Below are positions 13,860 to 18,909 of a stretch of 18,909 nt of DNA, one piece after another. Within the stretch, counting starts at the first letter, position 1. Every line of letters starts with the position of its first letter. This DNA is from JBOHCT01 sp050699055. Its GTDB lineage: Bacteria > Actinomycetota > Actinomycetes > Streptosporangiales > JBOHCT01. Below the pieces are notes generated by a model that was not told where the DNA came from, searched no databases, and was given only the letters and a program-made list of their open reading frames with translations. The position numbers were made by a program, and so were the translations under genes. Location: assembly GCA_050699055.1 (NCBI GenBank), contig JBOHCT010000071.1, positions 1 through 18,909 of the forward strand, in the 5' to 3' direction.

Positions 13860-15638
13860 TCACCGCGCTGTGGAGTCCAGCAGCGCGGCGGGGATCTCGG
13901 CGTGTCTGGCGCGGAGGTACTCGCCCAACCCCTTCGCCTGCGCGTCGAGCGCGAGGTTGGCGCCGACACCGCGGCCGAGCAGCCCGACGATCGTGAACCC
14001 GACGGCCCGCAGGTTGGGCAGCTCGTACCGCCGCAGCGGGCATCCTGCCGCCTCGGGCAGTGAGGCCCGCAGCCGGTCCTCGGTGAGCCAGCCCCGCAGC
14101 CAGGCGTACGCCTCGTCGTCGCGTGCCCAGACGCCGAGCGTGGCGTTGCCCGCCTTGTCGCCGGAACGTGCGCCGACCACCTCGCCGAGCGGCGCGCGCA
14201 CGGTCCGGCCGCCGGGGAAGGTCGCGGGCGGCCGAGCGGGTGGATCCCCCGGAGACGATAGATCTCCGGTCGCGGGTGACGGCCCGAGCAGCCAGCTCCG
14301 CCCATCGAGCATGACCCGCTGCCGCACGTCGTCGGCGGGCATCAGGCTGGGCCAGAAGACCGCGTACTCGCTTCCGGGGTCCGGCGGCTCGGTGAGGTAC
14401 AGGCCGGGGTAGCTGGCGAGCCCGGTCTCCACGGCAGCGCGGGACAGCAGCCGGGCGAGCCCCCTCTCCCGGGTAGAGGCCGCGATCCGGAGCAGCGCCA
14501 CGGCGTCGTCCCGACGGGCCGGGTCCGGGCGGTCGGCTCGCAGTAGACGCACGTCGACGTCTTCGTAGGCGCCACGCCCGCCCGGGATCCCCGCCCACAG
14601 CGCCCGCTCCGCGAGCTCGGCCTTGGCCTCGACGTCGAGGCCGGTAAGCACGAACGTCACCTGGTTGCGCCAACCCGCCGTACACACGGCCCCGACCTTG
14701 AGCCTCGTCGGTGCCGGCTCGCCCCGGGCGCCGGTCATCCGTACGCGGTCGGGGCCTGCCTGTTCGAGCGCCAGCGTGTCGAACCTCGCGACGACGTCGG
14801 GGTTCAGGTAGCGCGGGCCCTCGATCTCGTACAGCAGCTGGGCGGTGACGGTCTCCACCGTGACCGCGCCGCCGGTACCGGGATGCTTGGCGATGACGGC
14901 GGACCCGTCTGGGGCGATCTCAGCGAGCGGGAACCCGCACCGCTCGGCGCCGGACAGCTCCTCGAAGAACGCGTAGTTGCCGCCGGTGGCCTGCGCCCCG
15001 CACTCGATCACATGCCCCGCCGCGACGGCTCCGGCCAGCGCGTCCCAGGCGCCCCGGGACCAGCCGAAGCGCCAGGCGGCGGGCCCGACGATGAGCGAGG
15101 CGTCGCTCACCCGCCCCGTCACGACGACGTCGGCGCCCGCCTCCAGCGCCTCGGCGATGCCCCAGCAGCCGAGGTAGGCGTTCACGACCTCGGGCTCCAG
15201 AGAGCCGAAGGGCTCGCCGGTGTCGAGATGGCTGGCCGGCCAGCCGTCCCGGCGCAGCTCCTGGAATCGCTCGGTCACCTCGTCTCCGGTGACGCATGCC
15301 ACGCGTACCGACAGTCCGAGCCGCCCCGCGAGCTGCTCGACGGCGGTGGCGCATCCGGTGGGGTTGAGGCCGCCGGCGTTGGAGACGATCTTGATGCCGC
15401 GATCGAGGCACGGACCGAGGACCTGCTCCATCTGACGGAGGAACGTCGGCGCGTACCCGGAGGCCGGGTCACGGCGGCGCTGCTTGGCCAGTACGCCCAT
15501 GGTCAGCTCGGCGAGCCAGTCGCCGGTGAGGACGTCGAGCGGACCACCCTCGACCATCTCGGCAGCGGCGGACAGCCGGTCGCCGAAGAAGCCGCTGCAG
15601 TTCGCGACCCGCAGGACCTCGCCCTCGTGGTGGTTCAT
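13860..15638 (-). CDS. AtuA-family protein (acyclic terpene utilisation, DUF1446)
   Basis: A 592-residue protein with the two parts of the AtuA family. Residues about 10-440 form the AtuA (DUF1446) domain: RVANCSGFFGDRLSAAAEMV, GDWLAELTMGVLAKQ, IVSNAGGLNPTGCATAVEQL, DVVVTGRVSDASLIVGPAAW and CGAQATGGNYAFFEE. The end is the AtuA-like ferredoxin-fold domain: LGEVVGARSGDKAGNATLGV to about residue 580. In Pseudomonas, atuA is in the cluster for citronellol and geraniol breakdown, but its reaction is not established. The ATG at 15636-15638 follows GGGAGG at six bases; an upstream in-frame extension to 15743 would enter the divergent gene and lacks support. Divergent from an AtuE/LiuC-like hydratase, which strengthens a shared acyl-CoA role. 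No geranyl-CoA carboxylase is in view. Confidence 0.9.
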   Translation of the reverse strand: MNHHEGEVLRVANCSGFFGDRLSAAAEMVEGGPLDVLTGDWLAELTMGVLAKQRRRDPASGYAPTFLRQMEQVLGPCLDRGIKIVSNAGGLNPTGCATAVEQLAGRLGLSVRVACVTGDEVTERFQELRRDGWPASHLDTGEPFGSLEPEVVNAYLGCWGIAEALEAGADVVVTGRVSDASLIVGPAAWRFGWSRGAWDALAGAVAAGHVIECGAQATGGNYAFFEELSGAERCGFPLAEIAPDGSAVIAKHPGTGGAVTVETVTAQLLYEIEGPRYLNPDVVARFDTLALEQAGPDRVRMTGARGEPAPTRLKVGAVCTAGWRNQVTFVLTGLDVEAKAELAERALWAGIPGGRGAYEDVDVRLLRADRPDPARRDDAVALLRIAASTRERGLARLLSRAAVETGLASYPGLYLTEPPDPGSEYAVFWPSLMPADDVRQRVMLDGRSWLLGPSPATGDLSSPGDPPARPPATFPGGRTVRAPLGEVVGARSGDKAGNATLGVWARDDEAYAWLRGWLTEDRLRASLPEAAGCPLRRYELPNLRAVGFTIVGLLGRGVGANLALDAQAKGLGEYLRARHAEIPAALLDSTAR

Positions 15639-15689
15639 GACCCGCCTCCCGACGGAAGATTCGCGTCTGTGGTCGGGACAGGGAGGATA

Positions 15690-15708
15690 CTGCGTTCCTG
15701 GACCGCAG
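15690..15708. promoter_or_regulatory. 19-bp imperfect palindrome, probable operator of the AtuA/hydratase pair
   Basis: CTGCGTTCC-T-GGACCGCAG has nine-base arms with eight matches around one central base. It lies in the 95-base region shared by two divergent genes and directly beside a TATCCT -10-like box for the minus-strand gene (15689-15684). A dimeric repressor of TetR or GntR type would fit; none is encoded beside it. Confidence 0.5.
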
Positions 15709-15733
15709 CGACTGATCATGAAGAGGCGCAACC

Positions 15734-16519
15734 ATGCCCACACCGGACGCCGACGGTGAGCTCGTCCATCTCGACGTCGACGCCAGCGTCGCGACGATCA
15801 CCCTCGACTCGCCGACGAACCGTAATGCCCTGTCGACCCGGCTGGTCACGCAGCTCGACGCGGCCCTGCGGGTGACCCGCGACGACGCGCACACGCGCGT
15901 GGTCGTGCTCACCGGCACCGGTCCGGTCTTCTGCGCGGGCGCCGACCTCAAGGAGCAACGCCGAGCCGAGGCCCCCGCTCCCCCGCTGACCGCGATCCTC
16001 GCGGCGATCTGGGACCACCCCAAGCCGGTGGTCGCCCGGGTCAACGGACCCGCCCGCGCCGGGGGCATCGGCCTCATCGCCGCCTGCGACATCGCGGTCG
16101 CCCCGGAGGGCGCGACGTTCGGCTTCAGCGAGGTCAGGGTCGGGGTCGCACCGGCCATGATCGCCGTCGTCTGCCTACGGCGCCTGCTCCCTCGCGCCGC
16201 CCTCGAGTACTTCCTCACCGGCGGGCCGTTCGACGCCGCCATCGCCGCGGAGATCGGTCTGGTCAACCGGGTCGTCCTCGCCGACGGCCTCGACGCCGCC
16301 GTCGACCGCTACGTCGACATGCTCCTGCGCGGCGCGCCGGAGGCGCTGGCCGAGACCAAAGCCCTCGCCGGCACCGTGCCGGCGATCTCGATGGACGAGG
16401 GCTTCCGCCGAATGGCCGAGCTGTCGGCCGAACGTTTCGCCTCCGCCGAGGCGCGCGAGGGCTTCCGCGCCTTCGCCGCCAAGGAGGACCCCGCCTGGGT
16501 GCCGCGCGACCGACGCTGA
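15734..16519 (+). CDS. Enoyl-CoA hydratase/isomerase, LiuC/AtuE-like crotonase
   Basis: A 261-residue crotonase-fold protein. The oxyanion-hole segments are FCAGADLKE (66-74) and ARAGGIGLIAACDIAV (108-122). The acid/base Glu133 lies in GFSEVRVGVAPAMIAV; the SEVRxGxAPA wording is like methylglutaconyl-CoA hydratase (LiuC) and isohexenylglutaconyl-CoA hydratase (AtuE). The position of the other Glu of classical enoyl-CoA hydratase (rat Glu144) is Gly113 here, as in those enzymes. It would add water to a branched alpha,beta-unsaturated CoA ester from leucine or acyclic terpenes in the cytoplasm. The ATG at 15734 has a moderate GAAGAGG site. The divergent AtuA-family gene favours the terpene side, but this is inference from context. 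Confidence 0.88.
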   Translation: MPTPDADGELVHLDVDASVATITLDSPTNRNALSTRLVTQLDAALRVTRDDAHTRVVVLTGTGPVFCAGADLKEQRRAEAPAPPLTAILAAIWDHPKPVVARVNGPARAGGIGLIAACDIAVAPEGATFGFSEVRVGVAPAMIAVVCLRRLLPRAALEYFLTGGPFDAAIAAEIGLVNRVVLADGLDAAVDRYVDMLLRGAPEALAETKALAGTVPAISMDEGFRRMAELSAERFASAEAREGFRAFAAKEDPAWVPRDRR

Positions 16520-16560
16520 CCGGACCGGGTACCGAGCGGAACGGGCCCCGGAGACGGTGC

Positions 16561-17316
16561 TCAGACGGATGCGTGCCCCAATCGGGTCTGGGGGGTCGTC
16601 CGCCCATCCCGCCACATGATCACGCCCATGATCACCATCCACAGGCTGATGATCACCGCGAAGGCGATGAACAACGATCCCGGGAAGGCGTTCAAGTCGA
16701 GGAACAGCGCCAGCCCCGCCGCGAGCGAGCCGGCACCGCCGAGGACCCCGACAAGGCCGAGCCAGGCGGGCGTGCGCCTGTCCAGCGCCACCGCCATCCC
16801 GAGCAGGATGAAGGGCAGGCCGTGGAAGAAGCTCAGCACCCCTGACCACGTACCGCCGAGAACCCACAGCAGGACCCGGGTTGTGTCCAGGATCTGTGCC
16901 TGCCCAGCGTCTCCCGCGGTCGCCCAGGCGTGCGCCAGCCCGCCGAGCGCGTACCCGCTGATCGCGGAGTCGATGACGTGGACGGTCGCGCCGACGAGCA
17001 CGGCCGCGACACTCAGACGACCCAACGACCGGCTCACGCCGGTGGACATGGACCGGGCGAGGGCGACGAACGCGCCTACCCACAGCAGGGCGCCCGCGAT
17101 GAACCCCAGATGCACCAGCGGCCAGAACCACGGCGGCCGAGCGGCGAGCGCGTTCAGTACGGCCTCGGCGCCGTACTCGTTGGTGAGGTTGCCGAACCCG
17201 GTGCCCGCGGCCACCGAGACGATCGCCCCGAGTACCGCGCAAGCTCCCCCGATACGGGGCAGCAGCGCGCGGTCCCCGTCCCGGGCGGACTTCACGTCGG
17301 TGAGTACTTCGCTCAC
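16561..17316 (-). CDS. Six-helix membrane protein, DUF4386-like, unknown function
   Basis: From the GTG at 17314-17316, with AGGAAAGG nine bases upstream, 251 residues are encoded. A short charged N-terminus (MSEVLTDVKSARDGDRALLP) is followed by about six hydrophobic segments near residues 22-40, 64-88, 101-123, 146-177, 183-206 and 211-235, and a charged C-tail. The GNLTNEYG stretch between helices 1 and 2, HVIDSAISGYALGGLAHAWA and SFFHGLPFILLGMAVALD resemble actinobacterial proteins annotated as DUF4386 or hypothetical membrane proteins; none has a known role. No catalytic or transport signature is visible. It converges on the hydratase gene with 41 bases between stops. Coding confident, function unknown. 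Confidence 0.82.
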   Translation of the reverse strand: MSEVLTDVKSARDGDRALLPRIGGACAVLGAIVSVAAGTGFGNLTNEYGAEAVLNALAARPPWFWPLVHLGFIAGALLWVGAFVALARSMSTGVSRSLGRLSVAAVLVGATVHVIDSAISGYALGGLAHAWATAGDAGQAQILDTTRVLLWVLGGTWSGVLSFFHGLPFILLGMAVALDRRTPAWLGLVGVLGGAGSLAAGLALFLDLNAFPGSLFIAFAVIISLWMVIMGVIMWRDGRTTPQTRLGHASV

Positions 17317-17802
17317 GGCAGTAGACCTTTCCTGTCGGGCCCGCCGTGACCTACGGCGGTGGCCCACGGTCCCGATGCTGCCCTAACGGCCCAGCGAAAT
17401 CGTCGGCCTGGAAGCGACTTCACGGCTGCACAGAGGACGTACGCGGGCTACGCCAATCGCGGTAGCCCCCTCGGGTACGGTCACGGCGATGACCCTTACT
17501 AAGATCGTGGCGGCCCGCACCCCCCACGGGCCGCCACGTCAGCGAGAGCGGCGAACGTGAGCGTTCCCCTTACCGACCCTGTCGTGAGATGGGCCGCTCC
17601 CGGCCACCAGCTCTTCCTGCTATCACGCTAAGCCCAGGAAGCATGGCCAATTAGGGTCGTTCGTCCTTCAATTTGTGACTCGGCCGTCGGCGGTGATCGT
17701 CGGCCGGCAGGTGGGCACCGCTGCGACGTTTCGGTCTGGTTGAGGCCGGGCATGGCCGCATGGCTAGGCATATCGTGCCCGAGAGGAATATGGCCGGCAG
17801 CG
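17317..17802. other. Long divergent intergenic region containing a strong hairpin
   Basis: About 490 bases between divergent genes with no recognisable protein. It contains the stem-loop at 17507-17537. A relatively AT-rich patch at 17620-17680 could hold a promoter for the response regulator, but I cannot point to a clear -35/-10 pair. Confidence 0.5.
17507..17537. repeat. Perfect 11-bp inverted repeat with 9-base loop
   Basis: GTGGCGGCCCG (17507-17517) pairs fully with CGGGCCGCCAC (17527-17537). The stem is very GC-rich and no T-run follows on either strand. Both flanking genes point away from it, so it is not the terminator of a gene seen here. Confidence 0.6.
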
Positions 17803-18909
17803 ATGGATGAGACCTCCCGCCCCCAGCGGGACGGGGCGGATCGGCGAATTCGGGTCTTCGTCGTCGAGGACCATGAATTCGTCCGGCGCGGCGTGGCCGC
17901 CCTCTTGGAGGCCGAGGCCGACCTTACGGTCGTCGGTGAGGCGTCGTCCGCGCGGGAAACGCTCGACCGCGTGCCCGCCGCCCGCCCCGATGTCGCCGTT
18001 CTCGACGTCGTGTTGCCTGACGGCGACGGCGTCACGACGTGTCGAGAGGTCCGCTCGCGCACCCCCGACGTAGCGTGCCTCCTGCTCACCTCCTTCGACG
18101 ACGACCAGGCGCTCTTTGACGCGCTCATGGCCGGGGCCGCCGGCTACGTGCTCAAGCAGAGCCACGGCGCCGACCTGGTGGCGGCCGTACGCACTGTCGC
18201 GGCCGGCCGGTCGCTACTCAACCTTCGCGGCACCACGGCGACGACGGCGCGGACGAGCGCGGCGCGCGAGGACCCTCTCGCCATGCTGTCCGAGCAGGAG
18301 GGACGCATCCTCGAACTGATCGGTGAAGGTCTGACCAACCGCCTGATCCGACAGCGGATGTATCTCGCCGAGAAGACGGTAAAGAACTACGTGTCGAATC
18401 TCCTCGCCAAGCTGGGCATGGAGCGGCGCACTCAGGCCGCCGCGTATGCCGCGGAGCTCAGGGCCGGGGGTCATCGTCGGCTGAACAGGCGGTGGTTATG
18501 CCGCCCGGCCGCCGCACTCACCCGATCATTCGCGGGCGGTCCGGAAAACCCACGAACAGCGGCCTGCCGCCCTCTCGACGTCCGCCCGCTACGATGGAGT
18601 CGTTTCGCCCGCCGATGCCGTTTCCTCGCGAAAACGGGCGCGGAGCGTGTGCTTGAGGATCTTGCCGGAAGGGTTGCGCGGCACCGCGTCGATGACGAGC
18701 CGGTGCGGCGCCTTGTAGTCGGCGATCAGCGTACGTACGTGGTCCCTGATCTGGTCCAGGGTGGGCTCCGTCCCCTCGCGAGGGGTGACCACGGCCATGA
18801 TGCTCTCGCCGTACACCGGGTGGGGGGCGCCGACCACGGCGCAGTCGACCACGTCAGGGTGCGCGGCGAGCGCGTTCTCCACCTCGATGGAATAGACGTT
18901 CATACCGAC
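17803..18909 (+). CDS. NarL/LuxR-type response regulator, frame open to the window edge
   Basis: The ATG at 17803 begins a receiver domain: acidic pair Glu22/Asp23 in VVEDHEF, phosphoacceptor Asp68 in VLDVVLPDGDG, Thr96 in LLLTSFDD and Lys118 in GYVLKQS. The LuxR-type helix-turn-helix follows at about 162-217 (LSEQEGRILELIGEGLTN, then LAEKTVKNYVSNLLAKLGME), close to DevR/DosR. Relatives end about ten residues later, near 18480. Here no stop occurs in frame and the frame stays open through 18909, adding over 140 Arg-rich codons antisense to the acyl-CoA synthetase gene. A TGA at 18482-18484 in the +1 frame sits where the end is expected, so a one-base frameshift or sequence error near 18440-18480 is likely. 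No partner kinase is in view. Ribosome site weak. Confidence 0.85.
   Translation, partial: MDETSRPQRDGADRRIRVFVVEDHEFVRRGVAALLEAEADLTVVGEASSARETLDRVPAARPDVAVLDVVLPDGDGVTTCREVRSRTPDVACLLLTSFDDDQALFDALMAGAAGYVLKQSHGADLVAAVRTVAAGRSLLNLRGTTATTARTSAAREDPLAMLSEQEGRILELIGEGLTNRLIRQRMYLAEKTVKNYVSNLLAKLGMERRTQAAAYAAELRAGGHRRLNRRWLCRPAAALTRSFAGGPENPRTAACRPLDVRPLRWSRFARRCRFLAKTGAERVLEDLAGRVARHRVDDEPVRRLVVGDQRTYVVPDLVQGGLRPLARGDHGHDALAVHRVGGADHGAVDHVRVRGERVLHLDGIDVHTD
18589..18909 (-). CDS. Acyl-CoA synthetase / AMP-dependent ligase, C-terminal end (partial)
   Basis: The last roughly 106 residues of an ANL-family adenylating enzyme; the N-terminal part lies beyond the window. NVYSIEVENALAAHPDVVDC, VVGAPHPVYGESIMAVVTP and NPSGKILKHTLRARF form the mobile C-terminal AMP-binding domain; the Lys of PSGKILK is the catalytic lysine for adenylate formation. 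The residues just before NVYS read VGM, where many homologues have GGE or GGF. Members convert fatty or aromatic acids to CoA esters; the substrate cannot be read from this part. It ends at TAG 18589-18591 and converges on the response regulator, whose unterminated frame runs antisense to it. Confidence 0.9.
   Translation of the reverse strand, partial: VGMNVYSIEVENALAAHPDVVDCAVVGAPHPVYGESIMAVVTPREGTEPTLDQIRDHVRTLIADYKAPHRLVIDAVPRNPSGKILKHTLRARFREETASAGETTPS

Noticed and set aside
15639..15743. 35-codon N-terminal extension of the AtuA-family protein
   Set aside because: It would overlap the hydratase start and lacks a ribosome site, whereas the ATG at 15638 has GGGAGG at six bases.
17490..17560. 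Short frame across the hairpin as a leader peptide
   Set aside because: Only about 22 codons, no ribosome site, and no downstream gene close enough to be controlled by it.

Overview
The window is high-GC DNA that reads as an actinomycete chromosome. The signs are strong G/C third-position bias, many GTG starts, several genes that look leaderless, a DinB-like maleylpyruvate isomerase/mycothiol-type protein, a NarL-type response regulator of the actinobacterial kind, and typical actinobacterial lipoproteins. I cannot name the genus; a soil or rare actinomycete (Streptomycetales, Streptosporangiales or Pseudonocardiales type) fits. No tRNA, rRNA, CRISPR array, transposase or phage gene was seen.

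Layout. (1) 1-2800, minus strand: the N-terminal part of a family 5 ABC solute-binding lipoprotein, then a fused glycine/sarcosine and sarcosine/dimethylglycine N-methyltransferase that should make glycine betaine from glycine. The fused gene has no ATG, GTG or TTG where translation must begin; the best start is an ATT at 2723 behind a good Shine-Dalgarno. (2) 2800-5790: a gene-poor stretch, a SCO1/SenC-like protein with one copper-site Cys replaced, a convergent LppX/LprG-like protein without a signal peptide, and a PQQ-type sugar dehydrogenase lipoprotein. (3) 5850-8405: a D-2-hydroxyacid dehydrogenase and a TIGR03086-type protein on the minus strand, the latter divergent from an AraC-family regulator. 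(4) 8600-11298: an apparent operon of TetR repressor, DHA1-type exporter and a short-chain dehydrogenase broken by an in-frame TAA. (5) 11350-12695: two toxin-antitoxin modules head to tail, AbrB/RelE-like and VapBC, each preceded by an inverted repeat. (6) 12918-13704: a small HesB/IscA-like protein without cysteines and a remnant of an M28 aminopeptidase. (7) 13860-16519: a divergent pair, an AtuA-family protein and a LiuC/AtuE-type enoyl-CoA hydratase, with a 19-bp imperfect palindrome in the shared 95-bp promoter region. (8) 16561-end: a six-helix membrane protein, a long gap with a strong hairpin, a NarL/LuxR response regulator whose frame has no stop before the window ends, and, antisense to that extension, the C-terminal end of an acyl-CoA synthetase.

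How it fits together. This looks like an accessory region of small, self-regulated units rather than one large pathway. The clearest biochemical themes are betaine synthesis for osmoprotection, possible acyclic-terpene or leucine-type acyl-CoA breakdown (AtuA, hydratase, CoA ligase), and TetR-controlled efflux. Several lesions (nonsense codon in the dehydrogenase, peptidase remnant, missing stop in the regulator, altered SCO1 site) suggest ongoing gene decay, or sequence errors at those sites. I found no convincing new multi-gene defence or biosynthetic system.
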